Shown: positions 36,819-49,384, counted from the stretch's first letter. The stretch is 64,000 bases of DNA from Ursus arctos (GCF_023065955.2 NW_026622786.1:42890938-42954937); one strand, 5' to 3'. A program made the numbers and translations. The notes: generated from the letters alone by a model not told the origin.

Positions 36819-37022
36819 GGGGTGCCTGGGTGGCACGGCGGTTAAGTGTCTGCCTTCGGCTCAGGGCGTGATCCCAGCGTTCTGGGATCGAGCCCCACGT
36901 CAGGCTCCTCCGCTGGGAGCCTGCTTCTTCCTCTCCCACTCCCCCTGCTTGTGCTCCCTCTCTCGCTGGCGATCTCTATCTCTGTCTAATAAATAAATAA
37001 AATCTTTAAAAAAAAAAAAAAA
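36819..37022 (+). repeat. CAN-SINE (young arctoid type), plus strand, with perfect 16-bp target duplication
   Basis: The near-consensus body has an A-tail and identical flanks agaaggaatttagaga at 36803-36818 and 37023-37038. It is a recent insertion and a good candidate for presence/absence variation. Confidence 0.97.
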
Positions 37023-37419
37023 AGAAGGAATTTAGAGAAAAGTGACCAGAAGGATTAAGGGACTACTGGGAATGATTCGTAAAACTTAAAAATTCTGCAG
37101 CACATTCGTAGCTGAGCAAACAGACAGGAGATCAAAGGCAGGGAAGGAGGCATCCTCACAATTTAAAAGTGCTATAGGGTTGTAAACAACAGGGAAAGAA
37201 CGGAGATGTTAAGTGAGTAGAAGGATGTATACACCTTCAAGATTAGTAAGAGGAGAATTTAGCACAATTTTGAAGACGTATTTCCTGACTATTGTAATTC
37301 TTTGGACTATACTTTGGTTTTAAGCTATTAAACAAGGTAAGGATCCAACAGATAGTTCATGCCCTCCTTTATATCACTGATGACATCATATTGATAAAAC
37401 AATACACACATAGACCCCA

Positions 37420-37635
37420 CATACCCAACATAAAGGAATAAAAAAAATGGGAAGGAATTACATTAAAGTGTCACATCTACACACATCTGATATGTATGAA
37501 AAAATCTGTAAGGAAATACATCAAATTACTAACAATAGTTATGTCTTGGTGGTAGGTTTATAAATAATTGCTATTTTATTTTTACTTTTTGCCATTTTGA
37601 GAAGACAATGAATATAAATGCATTTACAACTGGGC
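37420..37635 (+). repeat. Old LINE-1 3' end, plus strand
   Basis: 'aatcaaattactaacaatag'-like text, 'tatgtcttggtggtaggttt' and 'attttatttttactttttgc' resemble the LINE-1 terminal segment 'aacagtggttatctctgggtgg...'. Diverged. Confidence 0.5.
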
Positions 37636-40075
37636 AGTGGGCTAAGTTTGCTTTTCATAACTAGCACTCTGGCTCTCTTCCTCCTTATCTGTTTTTCAAC
37701 ATGCTACAGTGGGGATGATGGAGAGGAAGCTTTTCCCAGACTGAAGCCTTTCCATGCTCTCAAATATGGTCTATGGGCACAGATTGCATGAAATGCTACT
37801 GAGTTTTGGTGTTCACAGGTTGGCAGAATACCCTGAAAGATACATAAATTAAGGTCTGGCCTCTTTCCATCCTTCAAATCTTCTAGTGGGTGAGACACCA
37901 TCAGGATGCTCTGTGGGCTCAATAAGAAGGCCCTTGACTTGGCAGACCAGTCAGTATTGAGATTCATAACTCCCTCGAGGACATGAGCTTACTCATCTTA
38001 GAGTGATCCTATGGTGCCCATTTCAGAAAAAAGCCTGGTTGCTACTCTCCCCAACTCTTGTGCATCCTGGTTACAGGAACTTATTTTTGACAAAGGGATT
38101 CCTTGCTTTCTGATGTTCTGTCTGTTATCCAACAGCACATCAAATCACATTCAAATGTAATAATGTCAAGTAATTGTGACCTCATCTTAGATACTACAGC
38201 CCATGACAAGCCACCCTTACTAGAACCCAGTCAGCATTTCGTGTCTGTATGGCCAGAAAGAGGGCTCCTCTGCTAACAGTGAAGAAACAATTGGTGTTAT
38301 TTCTTGCTCTGATCCTTATTCTTGGTCCTGGGTCCTGTTATTTTATCTTCACACTTCACTACTGCAGGCCCATTCAGTCAGGATACCCTGTTCTCTAGGG
38401 CAGCTCTCTGTTAACTTTAAATTTCTGAACTTTTGAGTTAACGACTCATCACATTTCAAACTGAGCCCAAACCACACGGAGTTGTTAATAAAAATAATGG
38501 GCATATTTCTTTAAGGGATTCGTGCTGGTTCGAGCATCAGAGCAAAGCTTTGTTCAGTCTGGTTGGGGCATTGTTAGTGAATACATACAAATTCCTACAA
38601 TCCCCTTTTCCTTTTCCATGTTCTGGCAGAATGTCATCACTTCCTGCACTTTGTTCAAAACTTGAAGCAAGTGAAGTAAAAATGAAATGAACCAGCTTTA
38701 TAATTTGCAGTATAGAGTGGAAACACTATGGGTAATGGGTAATGAGAGACAACTGGAAATCCCAGACAGCAGCCTGGCAGGTACGACATGGCCAAGTCAC
38801 CCCATGTATGGGCCCCATAAAAACAGAATTCATTCAGATATATACATTTTTTTGTGCTCCCAATCAAATGTTTTTTAATGAATTAGGAGTCAGACTCCCT
38901 CTCAACAAATTTTCCATTAATTTATGGCCAATTTCCTTCTGATGCAAGTGAAATAGAAACTTGACTTTCCCTAGAAGTTGCTAACAAGTGATTTAGAAGA
39001 AAAACAACTGTTTTCTCTATAAGTCTGTGGGAAAAGAAGGAGGAAATCACTATTTACCCCATACTTCCAACAGATTTATACCTGGTAAGATTTATCATGC
39101 AACAACTTGACAAGCTTATTCTAGAATCAAGTTTCTCCCAAGTAGAACTGTGTTACAGCACATTTATTTCACACCCCATTGGCTGTGCTGCAGATGGAAA
39201 CTTGAATTCCTGGTGCGGCCAGTGTGCATTAAAGAGTCTCCACAAATGGCTTGCTTTGGCCTTAACCATAACACCATTGTTTTGCTCAAGTCAGTGTGTG
39301 GTATTAAGATAGACAGTGAGGTTCGGAATTAGACAACGTTGGAGTGCCATCTGGGATCACCCTCCAACTCTTTTTGCTAACTCCTGAGAGGCAATCTTGA
39401 ACCACTAAGCTGCTATTTGAGAGCTGCATCCAGACTGTCTGCGCTGACATGGTAGGGTGGGCAACCATGCAAACCAAAGGTGGGCAGAAACTTAGGGTCT
39501 CTTCATCCTCTGGCCACCAGCATCATTCACTCAGATCACAGCAACAATCTGCTAACTGGCCCTCTTCCCCTCACCCAGAACTGCTCTGACCTGTGCCACC
39601 CTGAAGCCATGGTAATCCGTTGGAAATACATCTGATTGGAGTCACTCCTACAATTTACCCCTTAAAGACTTCCTCAAAACTTGAACACAAGGTCAAGTAT
39701 ATGGTAGGTACACAATATTATTTGATAAATAAAGTAATTAATGAATTTAGTTTAACTCTTCCTCTGCCACAGACTAGCTCAGGCCTAGAAGTTACGTGAC
39801 TTGCCAAAGAACTCACGAAGGTAAAAGGCTTCGGTATGTCTCCCTGCCTCCCATGATATCACACTGTCTTCAAACATGGACATTCCTACATCTCAACACC
39901 TGGTCTACAACTTTGAAGGGTCAGCAGATGCAGCTCTGTATTTAAAGAGGAACCAAAAATTAAAGATATGTATGTCACATATGTGAAGTCCTTCTTCCCC
40001 TACTTATCACTTCTGTCCATTCCTGTGACTAGTAAGTCTATTGTCCACACTTGTTCAAATCTCTTCCTATTATAT
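37636..40075. other. Unique intronic sequence
   Basis: No recognised gene. Text around 39660-39800 faintly resembles MIR but is not assignable. ORFs 37704-37967, 38687-38878 and 39097-39312 show no family. Confidence 0.5.
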
Positions 40076-40795
40076 ACAGTTACAACAGCCGACTTCCAAC
40101 AAAGATTTATTGAGTTTTGACATATGTGAGTTATGGTTTTAGGTTCTGGAGATACCATGATGGATTAAGTTATGTTCCTTGGCTTCAAAAAGGCACAATC
40201 TAGTCAGGAACACAAGCCGTGGACAAATAACCACAATATTGTGTGATTAGAGGCATATACAAGATACAGAGAATATTTTAACACTTAGCAACATATAGTA
40301 ATTGTAGTATTAACTCCACTGTGACTATCCTGTGGTCAGGACTAGGTCCTTCCTCTCATTTCCTCCCCTGTGTCTAACACATTGTAGGGACTCAGTCAAT
40401 ATGTGATTGACTGACCAATCCAAGGCTAACATAAGAGAATGTGGGGTCAACTCTGCACAGATGTTACGTGTAGGAAGACTCTGGAAAGGAGAAGCTTGAG
40501 CTGGATCTTAATGAACGATTAGCTCTCTACCTGGCAGATAAAAGGAGAAAGGGCATTCCATGATGGAGGAAAAGCAGGGAAGCATGAGACGGCAAGATGT
40601 ATTCCCCCGGTGTCTGGAGCTTGGGCAGAAGGGAAGTGAGGTTGGAGAACTAGGCCAGACAGACCCTATCAGGCCTTGTGAGCCTTCCTGTGGAGTCTGA
40701 ACTTGATCCTCTAGGCAATGGGAAGCCATTGGAGGCATGCAAGGAACATGAGCAGATCTGTAAATTAGAAATGCAGTAATGCAGTTCAGTCAGTG
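40076..40795 (+). repeat. LINE-2 3' fragment, plus strand
   Basis: 'ggttctggagataccatgat', 'agggcattccatgatggagg', 'tatcaggccttgtgagcctt' and 'caatgggaagccattggagg' match the LINE-2 3' segment in order ('gaagccattggagggtt' is characteristic). Confidence 0.72.
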
Positions 40796-41815
40796 GAGAG
40801 GTCCCATATGTGCAATTAATTTCCAGAATATGCTTTCTTATTAAAAAAATAGTTTAACTCTGCATTTCAGTCTGCCAGAGTGTTCTCAGACTCTGTGAGG
40901 TTCCCAGGAACACTATGGACACCTTCTTATCCATTAAAAGAGAATAAAATAAAAAGTTCCGTTTTCATACTGAGCTACAACTATCAAGGTTAATTTTCCC
41001 TACTAAGGGTAAAATGGTTTCTCATCTGCCTAAAGTAATTCTATCTCAGAATAAGTATTACATCTCAGAAGTTAGGAGGAGTCAATGGTTACTTGCAGAA
41101 TGGCAGTGTTTCAAACACTTGCTTAACTGAGTCTCCTGATGATGTTTTCCTCCCCACTGTGGAGAAGGTAATTCAGCTAAATGAGTGGTTTGTTCATGAC
41201 ATTTTCCCACAAATAGTAACATGGCACTCCTTTTGGATTGGTTTACTTTTTAAAGGCAAAACCCATTCTGATTTGCAAATTGTTCTAATTACATGGGTAC
41301 CATGCATTTATGAAGACTTTCAAGTACCCAGTGCTAAGCCAGTGGTTGGTGGAAGCCCTTCTGAACTATCCAAAGGCATATTCTCATTTTCATTTCAGAA
41401 TGATAAGATATTTAAATATTTATTTCTTTCCAATAACTGAGTAGGCCTGGGCTCTACGTTTTAATAAATTCTGTTCAAATAATGTTGAGTCATTGCTTAG
41501 AATATATTGGCACCGAACTTCCCTTATGGTAATGACATTCATGTCAGAGGCCCACATTGTAGCCCCAGCTCTGCCACTCACTGGAGACTCTGGACAAATC
41601 ACACAAGCACTTGTGAATTCCCTTTGGTAATTTTCAAGTTTTCCTTCCAGCTCAAAACTCTGAGTATGTTTTAAGAGATCTGATTAGTACAAATACATAG
41701 AAATGCAATAGTTACAGAACTACAAATGGTGGCAGGGGAAATTGATATTTATGACATAGTGCCAAATAGAAATTTTTCAGGCAGGTTTAGTTTAGAAGAA
41801 ATTATAGTCTTTAGA
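40796..41815. other. Unique intronic sequence
   Basis: No recognised repeat. ORF 41093-41440 (115 codons, plus) has no family resemblance and lacks exon signals. Confidence 0.5.
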
Positions 41816-42125
41816 TAGATATACTCATGTATTCAACAAATACTTACTGAAGACCCATTCTATATCAGACATTATATTAAAGCCTGAGAATACAATGCCA
41901 AGAAAGAGGGGAAAAAAAAGCCCTAGCTTCCAAGAGCTGATTGTAGTGCAGGGAAGGCAGACAATTTGAGACAAGAAACAACAATAAGCTGGAATAAGTA
42001 TTATCATGGGATCCTGGCTATGAAGACAAAACATACAGTTTAGATCTAACCTGGGCTACAAGTCAGGGAAGGCTTCCCTGCAGATATGCTGTCTAAACTG
42101 AAAGAATATGCATGCTTCTGACTTT
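41816..42125 (+). repeat. LINE-2 3' fragment, plus strand
   Basis: 'tattcaacaaatacttactgaagacccattctatatcagacatt' and 'gtcagggaaggcttccctgc' are both LINE-2-like and in order. Confidence 0.65.
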
Positions 42126-43260
42126 TATTTGGGAAACCATATTGAATAGAGCATACAATAAAAATATTTATTTGTCCCAGGCCTAGTCTAAGAATTTAGG
42201 ACTAAAAGTGCTCGTGAAGAAGAATCAGAGTGCATCTCATAAATATCCCCACCCTCAAGTTTTTATCAGTCATTTGATCATAAACTCACTTCTAAGGGAA
42301 TTCTTCTCTTGAATCAGGTTCACAGGGTATGGATAATAAAATCATTATTTAAGAAATAATAATTCCTTGTCTTTCTATACTTCTATCCTTCACAGCTACT
42401 CAAAGAGTACATAGTAGATGTACAGAAGGTTTCAATGATTTGTTGATCAGTGATGGGTTTTAATTTTTCACAGTGTTTTCTCGTCTCCAATCTTCCTTCA
42501 CCTCAGCATTCACAGGATGAGAATTAGATTGCACTGCCACTTGACCCTAGAGGTTATGGAAAGTCTCCTCTGTAGCAGATGTCATCTGTCCAGGACAGAT
42601 CTGATGGCAAATGTTGTCTTGTAGCCAACACAAATTTCTCATACCATGAGTTATGAAATTTGGTTTGGAAAACATAGTCACCGTGTGACAGAAACGGCTG
42701 AACAGGGCAATAGGGTTAGCTCCCTTCAAGAGTCCAGGAGATCCTACGTCATGCTAAAGGAAAATCATTAAGAGACTGAATATTTTGAATTTAAAATCTA
42801 TCCACTTTGAAGTTGCTTTGACATCAAAGTTGTTTACTAAGTATTCACTGCATGTCATACACACACACGCACATACACACACCAAAAAAGGGCTAAAAAA
42901 TGCAATTTCAGTTTGAAAGTTTTATAACTTCTAAACTAACACTAGTATTTAACTTACTTTATAGATGAGAAAGATCACAGAAATTGCTTCCTTTTTAGTG
43001 TCAATGTCTTGATTTATTGTTTCCTGGTTTCATATTATTATTCAGCACTTGCTTTATTATTTAACCTTTCTTGCTTCTTTGTCTTTTCTCTCCAATTAGA
43101 TCAAAGATTCTTTGATGGTAGGCACCGTGTTCTTCCTCTAGAATACCCAATTTTGCAACTATGAGGCCTTCAATGAATATTTACTTAGGGCTATGAGTAG
43201 TTCAAAAACCCAGAAACAAATTAGCTACAGAACTACGCATTATGAGGATTAAAAACATTT
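42126..43260. other. Unique intronic sequence
   Basis: A short imperfect (AC) run lies at 42860-42885. No gene recognised. Confidence 0.5.
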
Positions 43261-43370
43261 CAAATGATGATTCTCAAACTTTAATGTGCACAAGAGTTGT
43301 AAGGGAAGCCTGTTAAAATGTAAACTCCTAAATCTCCTCCCCACAGAGTCTTGTTTTAAATCATTTCTTC
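43261..43370 (+). repeat. MER5-like DNA transposon fragment
   Basis: 'attctcaaactttaatgtgc', 'acaagagttgtaagggaagc' and 'ctgttaaaatgtaaactcct' follow the start of MER5A/B. Only the first half is recognisable. Confidence 0.6.
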
Positions 43371-43549
43371 ATCTTCCTTCTATCATTATTACTAGTAGTG
43401 CAGTAGTAGTGGATCAAATTAGGAAAGATGAGACATACCAGGGCCTTGGGACTGCACTGCTGTTTCTTACAGACAAAGGACTTTACATAAGGTGAGGTAG
43501 CTTTGTCCCTCTCTACAACCACCTCTCCCCATATACTCTGCTTTCTTCT

Positions 43550-43960
43550 TTCCTTCAATAAATACTTGTTGTGTGCTCATTAAGTGTCAAGTATTATTCT
43601 AGGTCCTGGAGTTACGCTGGTCAATAAGATGTACAAATACTTTGCTATCACAGCACTTAGATTCTACCTGGGGGGTAGAAAAACAATAGAAAAGACAACT
43701 TTAAAATTCATTCAGATATTGTTAACTAGTATAAGGAAAATAAAACAAACTAATATGATAGAGAATGACTGTTAAGGAGAGAGCTATTTAAAGAGGATGG
43801 TCCACAAGAAGATGACATGATCTGAGGACTGAATGACCAGAAGGAGCTAACCATGTACAAAATCTTAGGGAAGTTTTCCAGGGAGAAGGGACAGCAAGTG
43901 CTAAGGTTCTGAGGCGCAATGAGTTTTCAAGGACCAGCAAAGAGGCCAGATGCCCAGAAG
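43550..43960 (+). repeat. LINE-2 3' fragment, plus strand
   Basis: 'aaatacttgttgtgtgctca', 'attctaggtcctggagttac' and further on 'ccagggagaagggacagcaagtgctaaggttctgagg' are characteristic of LINE-2 3' sequence. Confidence 0.72.
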
Positions 43961-46900
43961 TGGAAAGGGAGCCAGCTTAGACTCATTTACCAGCTGTGGT
44001 CTGGACTTTGGCTTGGGGGTATCTTGGCATTACTCCTTGGGAACCTGGAGAAACACTCCTGGCTCTCAGAATTAAGGAAGGTTATATATTATATGGACAC
44101 TTCTCCTGTTAAAAGCAAGCACATTATTGCAACTCTTCGCCCATGAAAAATAGTTCATTTCATAATTCCTTTTGGTTGACGATTTGTGATAACAGGGTCT
44201 CATCACCATTGGCAGATTACATTTTGTTAGTATTTGAGCACTGAAAATTAGCTCACTTTGATTTTGAGATCCAAATTATCGTTGATTGGATGCCTCAAAT
44301 ATTATAAAATAGGGTCTAATAAATGGTACAAACGTATATTTGAGAATTTATATACTTTTTAAAAGGAAGAATACTTATGCTGTAATTCCAAAGTAAGTTA
44401 TATGGCATGTGCCTTTTTTTCTGGTTTTGAATTATTTTTCAGCTCCTGCATTGACTTGTCCTATCACTCTAAATGGACATCTGTGAATTAATAGCAAACA
44501 TACTGTTACCTCCAAGCAGTTCCGTTTTGTCTGAATAACTGAGTGCTTAAGGAAGGAAAGAACCAAGGACAAGCATGTTAGTAGTATGTGTAAAATTCAT
44601 TCCTGGGAGCTAGTACTGAAGCAAGGAGATAGCAGCTCAGCTTGAGACCCCATTGATCACTGCTCTTTCATAAGCCATCTTAGAAAAGGGCAGCCCAGGT
44701 GACAAGTGGGCCTCCTGTGATAAGGGCTCCTATCCACTGGAAATGGGAATCGGCTCATAGTTTCATTTCACAGGGTCTACCAGATGGCAAATGACTTTAT
44801 CTACCCAGACCAGATCCAGGCTGGAAACAGAATACACTCCATGCCCCCTTCCACTCTGCTGGGAGAATTGGAGCTTTTCCCTGAAGGTTGCTTGATTTAG
44901 TGTGTGTGCCTGTATGTGCATGTGTGCCGCACGCGTGCGCACACACCCCCACATGCTTTCGTTTGGTTATACATTATGCTGTATTTCTAAATACAGAAGG
45001 TTTCCGAAGCCATGAAAATTGGCTTCTTTGCTTGTTGTCTGGCTGATCTGGTTAGAAATCAGTGGCTCCAAAACTGGGGAGCAGAAGAGTAATGGCAGAA
45101 TACAGATACAGTACCTGCAGTGACAGACATTAACAAGACTGAAATGAGCTGGTGAAACGTTTGTGGGAAAAGGTCTGGGGAAAAGGGTTGGCAATGAAGA
45201 GAAAGAATCTCTCTAACAAAAAATGAAATGTCTTCATTATCACAAGAAACTCCAAGTAGCCTTCACTTAGTCACACTGGAATTACAATTTCAGCTCACAT
45301 CGTTTGTGAACGAGGAAGTAGAGAATATGACCATGGAAAGTGATATTTTAAGCTTCAACACACATTGCTCATCACCGGCTTGACTTGCAGCATGTCTTTC
45401 AACAAAAGCACACAGTGATTTAATCTCAACAGTAATTTAGTCTGCAGCCGTATGAGACAAGACTATCATTGCAGACAGGCTGTAATTTGAGAAATTCAGG
45501 TGCTGGGGATTAGGACCACCTGTTGAATTTAATCTTAGAGTTATAATGTTAATACCATCATGTAACTGAACATAAACACTACATATTTATCAGACTTTGG
45601 GACCTCCAGCCATGGAGATGTGAACATTTTCCTAAATGGTATCTGTAACTCTCTCCAGATTCTGTAAATCAACGGCAAGTAAAAAGTCTGTTGGAATTCT
45701 GATTCAGTATGCAGTAGCATATGGCTTGGTGGTCATCACACTCAACACATCCTATAATTTTTCTAAGGCCTGATATGAGAGGGAAAAAAGACAGCAATCA
45801 GGATATCATCTAGCTACATAATAAGAACAGAAAATCCTGATTTCTTACCCTCCCTCCGCTGTGCTAATCTGGAAAAAAAAATCCAAGCAATGTTCTAACA
45901 AATTTCTACCTCTGCCTAAGCAAGACTGTAGGCAGATCTTAAGTAAACCTAAGTAAATAGCAACTTTTGGAGAGGACATAAATACTACATGCACCTCCCT
46001 ATAGCCATCAGAAATGAAACTTCACCCAATTTCCAGCCAGGTGAATAGCAGCAGTAAAGTGATGACATTTTGAGTAGAAGTTTACATGTGGGTCAGTGGG
46101 GAAATTGGTAGATATCCAGCTAAATTCAGGGGACCAGTTGAAACAAGGTCCCCTTTTCCTCTGCCATCTTGCCTTCCTCCCCTCAGTGGGACAATTGGGA
46201 TAATGCCTAGAGAAAACACATAGATTTTAAGATTTGCATTTGTTCTTTTGCTTTGGGGTGGAGTAAACTGTTGAATCCTTGGAGTGTGGAATTTGATGAC
46301 ACGTTGGTTTTCTATGAAAGAATTCCACTGGTATTCATTAGATGCAAAGACCATCCTGGTCACGTTTATAATTCTCTTCTAAGAATTCCAAGGACATTCA
46401 CACATTTATCCTCCATATAACACTTCACAGTTTATAAAACCCTTTACTATAGATTATCTCAATTTCTTGTATAGAGTTTCAGCATTCCTTTCAAAAAAGG
46501 GCTGTTTTTCATTTTAATGAAATAATACTCTGATACACTAAAAATTCAATCCAATATATTTGTGTGAATAAACACTGTTTTTGAAAACAAACATGAGGGC
46601 ATCATATTTGCCTTATGCTATCAATATTCTCAGCTGCTATCCATCCAGCAGGAGAACACAGGAAGGAAAGTATTAGGAATACCATCCCAAAGGCAGATCA
46701 AAGCTTTCAGCAAATTTACCTTTTGACACCCCATTAATCAAAGTTTCACAAGTGCTATATAGCCATTTCCACTAACAACACCATGAAAATCCACCAAGTT
46801 CAATATATTCATCATATACCAGTTACACATAAACACTACATCCATCCAGTCAGAAGCCGATGTATAAACTTTTCCAGAACTCTAGCCCTTACAGGTTGCT

Positions 46901-47790
46901 GGCACATACAAAGAGTGTAATCGATCAACATCTTAAAGAGAAAAGTGAAGCTGTTATTATTGAAAAACTGATGACCCTCTCTACTTTTGATTTCAAGATT
47001 CTACCACCAGCCGCCTCCCCACTCCCCAAATCGCTTCCTAAAGAAATCCCTTCCTCTTCTCTTGCTTCCCCAAATACTCACCAGTGCAAAGTCTATCTTT
47101 TCAGAGCGAATTTCCTTAAACCTTCCAGGGCAGTGATGTTTCTCATTTCTGTACCCCAACAATACTGTTTTATACCTAGCATTTCTTATACGTTATACCT
47201 ATATATCTATCCATCCATCCACATTTCATGGTATGTTGTTTTTTTCCACAAGCATTCAAAGATTCCTACCAACTGGGTCCTGCCTTAAATTTTTACCCTC
47301 CAAAATCCTTTTTGCAATATGCATTGCACAAATGAGTGGAAATATTCTGATTGTCACTTAAAAAAAAGTTTGACTTTTTCATGAACGGTAAAGACCCATC
47401 TTTTCCTGCAAAAGAACCACCTGCTAACTAATACTTTGGTTCACAAGCATAAAATCTAGTAATATAAAAAGCGGAATAGCTGTGTGGTTTCAAGAAATCC
47501 TCCAGCCTTTATAGAGCAGATACAGAGTGGAATTGTGTTTTAATAAAAACATATTAGCAGCTTCAGATAATGGGGAATAAATTTAAAATGTATTAAAATA
47601 TCTTTTCAGAATCAGGAAACTTGATTAGAATTCTTACAGAGGCTTCGCACATTGAAACCAGAGATTTATTATTTGAGGGAAAGGAGGCTCAATTTAAAAA
47701 AAAAAATCCATCTTATTAATTATTAGCCAAGCCATGCAACGGCTTCCCGGAAGGCAGAGAAAAACAGGCCCTCAACGAGGAGTTTCAAGC
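43961..47790. other. Largely repeat-free intron 2 sequence adjoining the CpG island
   Basis: This is the longest stretch in the window without a recognised mobile element. A short CA/GT-rich tract lies at 44900-44948. No exon with plausible splice sites was found. ORF 46860-47288 (142 codons, plus) has no family resemblance. Low repeat density next to a promoter can indicate regulatory constraint, but sequence from one species cannot show it. Confidence 0.45.
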
Positions 47791-48343
47791 CAATGGAAGC
47801 TGAGTCTGTGCCTCCAGCCTTCCGCGCCTGCCTGGGACCGCTCCCCGAGGCTGTGGTAATTCTGCCCAGAGCAATGCGAAGGCGAGATCAGAGGGGAATC
47901 TTTGAGCAGCGGCCGCGGACTGGCTGCTGCTCACCCTCCAGTTTCCGGCGGGCCAATGCTCCCGCCGTTACTCGCGCCATCCCGGCTCTCCTCACACCAG
48001 GGCGCGACTTGGCGGCCAAACCCGACGCTTCAGGCACCCAGCACCCACCCGCGGCTGCAGCTCTGGGGACCAGAAGGTACTACTTTCAGGGCCGGTTCCT
48101 GTTAGGAAATTTGGCATTGGGTCCACTCGTCTCACCCCTATTCCCTGAAAAACTTTACCTCCGACTCCAACAGGAATTCACGCCAAGAAGGAACTATCCC
48201 ACCCCACCCCAGTGGGTCCGCTCCCCCTTCCAGCCTCCGAGCGGCACCTACTCACGGCGCCTCCCAGCCCCGGGGAAGGGGCAGGCTCAGGTGTGCGGGA
48301 TCCCCAGGCTGGGTGGCGTGCGCGCTGGCGAGCGAGCTGTCAC

Positions 48344-48565
48344 CTTGTGGTCCCTCACGCCGAGGTATCCGTCCAGCGGCTGCGGTCCCGCGGGGGCCCG
48401 GGGCCTCGGGGGGGGGCTGCTCTCCGCCGACGGCTGCGCGCTGCCGGTCGCCGCTGCCTGCTGCTGCTGCGGGGGCCGCTCCTTCTGGCCGCCGAGGCTG
48501 CTGTACACGAGCAACAAGCTGGTGCACATGGTGGTGAGCGCTAAACACACAGCCAGACCATGGCG
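48344..48565 (-). CDS. ST6GALNAC5: ST6GALNAC5 coding exon 2 (membrane anchor and stem region)
   Basis: This is a 222-base exon encoding 74 residues (residues 6-79 of the protein). The acceptor ggcag lies before CGC at 48565, behind a pyrimidine-rich tract. The donor is AAG/gtgaca at 48343, a somewhat weak match to consensus. Residues about 9-29 (LAVCLALTTMCTSLLLVYSSL) form the single hydrophobic signal-anchor of a type II Golgi enzyme. After GGQKERPP come four glutamines, then an A/S/P-rich stem ending PLDGYLGVRDHK. The match to the remembered human N-terminus is nearly complete around the anchor and at PLDGYLGV-DHK, and looser in the stem, as is usual for sialyltransferases. The human glutamine run is longer. 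The lumenal catalytic domain with the sialylmotifs is encoded by later exons outside this window. ST6GALNAC3 and ST6GALNAC6 are relatives but do not share this N-terminus. Confidence 0.93.
48458..48469 (-). repeat. ST6GALNAC5: Short CAG run coding for four glutamines
   Basis: Four consecutive CAG codons (CTG on the plus strand) encode residues 38-41 in the stem of ST6GALNAC5. The human protein carries a clearly longer glutamine run here, about eleven as I remember it. The tract lies between the membrane anchor and the catalytic domain, so length changes should be tolerated. Confidence 0.85.
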
Positions 48566-49384
48566 CTGCCGGCGGGCGGGAGAGAGCAGAGGAGAGCCGC
48601 TGAGAGCCAGCGCCGGAGGAGCGCGCCGGCAGGGACACGCGCGAGACGGTCAGACGCGCGGGGGGAAGTCCGGGGCAGGCGGGAGGTGGCCCGGGTCCTA
48701 GCCCCCCACGCGCAGCCGGGGCAGGGGAGGCACCGTCCTTGCGCGTACGGCAGGGGATGCTCCCGAGCGTAGCTGCTCTCGGCCGACGCCACCTCCCAAA
48801 TCTCTCGGCAGAGGGCAGGTGGTGCGCGGCGCCCGGCTACGCGAGGGAAAGCGCGCCGGTGGCGAGGGCAGAGGTGGGCTTGTACTTTGAGGAGGGGCCT
48901 CCCTCCCCCAGCTCGGCTGCTGGAACCTCTAGCCCTTGCACCCGGTCCTTCCTGGACCCGCGGGGCTCTACCTCGGCGATTTTTGCAAGTTTGAAATCCG
49001 ACAAGCAAACCAAGAAAGTCTGCAAAGGTCCCCCCTTCCCCTCCCCTCTTAGTTTCTGCCAGGCTGTTGCTTTTGGGCATCCCCCATCCCCCGAGCCATG
49101 CGCCCACCCCTCCACCGCTTCTCCAGCTCTCCGTGGGTCCCCAGACCTCTCGCCTGAGATCCAGAAGCCGAGGCAACCCGAGTTCCCATCCCGGCTCTGG
49201 GATTCCGAGCCAGGCAGAACCAGAGAACCGGAAGGGGACACGGAGCAGGTGGAAAGTTGTCCCTTTGTAACAGGCGACCTCGCGGCGCAGGGTTAGGCGC
49301 CTCTGGAGCTCTCCGGTGCGCCCCGGGGACGCCGCGCCCGGGGGTCCCCGCCTCTGCCCAGAGGAGTTGCCACAAATGACTCAC
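48566..49384 (-). other. ST6GALNAC5: ST6GALNAC5 intron 1
   Basis: An 819-base GC-rich intron lies wholly inside the CpG island, bounded by gtgagt on the exon 1 side and cag on the exon 2 side, phase 0. Several long open frames cross it on both strands (for example 48541-49176 minus and 48739-49296 plus). They have low-complexity R/G/P/A-rich translations typical of GC-rich DNA, and I do not call them genes. Confidence 0.85.

Larger units (their letters stand above)
1..48343 (-). other. ST6GALNAC5: ST6GALNAC5 intron 2 (partial; runs off the left edge)
   Basis: No minus-strand frame to the left of exon 2 encodes sialylmotif sequence, so the next exon lies beyond base 1 and this whole stretch is read as intron. 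ST6GALNAC5 is a large gene of roughly 200 kb in human as I remember it, so an intron longer than 48 kb is plausible. It is filled with LINE, SINE and simple repeats, listed separately, with stretches of unique sequence between them. Confidence 0.75.

Noticed and set aside
46860..47288. 142-codon plus-strand open frame in intron 2
   Set aside because: Its translation shows no domain, and its end includes a tatctatccatccatcc-type simple sequence. There is no conserved partner or splice evidence.
47793..48701. 302-codon plus-strand open frame, the longest in the window
   Set aside because: It runs antisense through ST6GALNAC5 exon 2 within the CpG island. Its translation is R/G/A/P/C-rich with no domain, and stop codons are rare in such GC-rich DNA. 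The minus-strand reading is supported by homology and splice sites.
48541..49176. 211-codon minus-strand open frame ending GSAMVWLCV
   Set aside because: It lies in intron 1, and its end overlaps exon 2 in the wrong frame (the true frame reads RHGLAVCLALTT). Low-complexity GC-driven frame.
48739..49296. 185-codon plus-strand open frame
   Set aside because: It lies inside intron 1 of ST6GALNAC5 on the opposite strand, with no recognisable domain.
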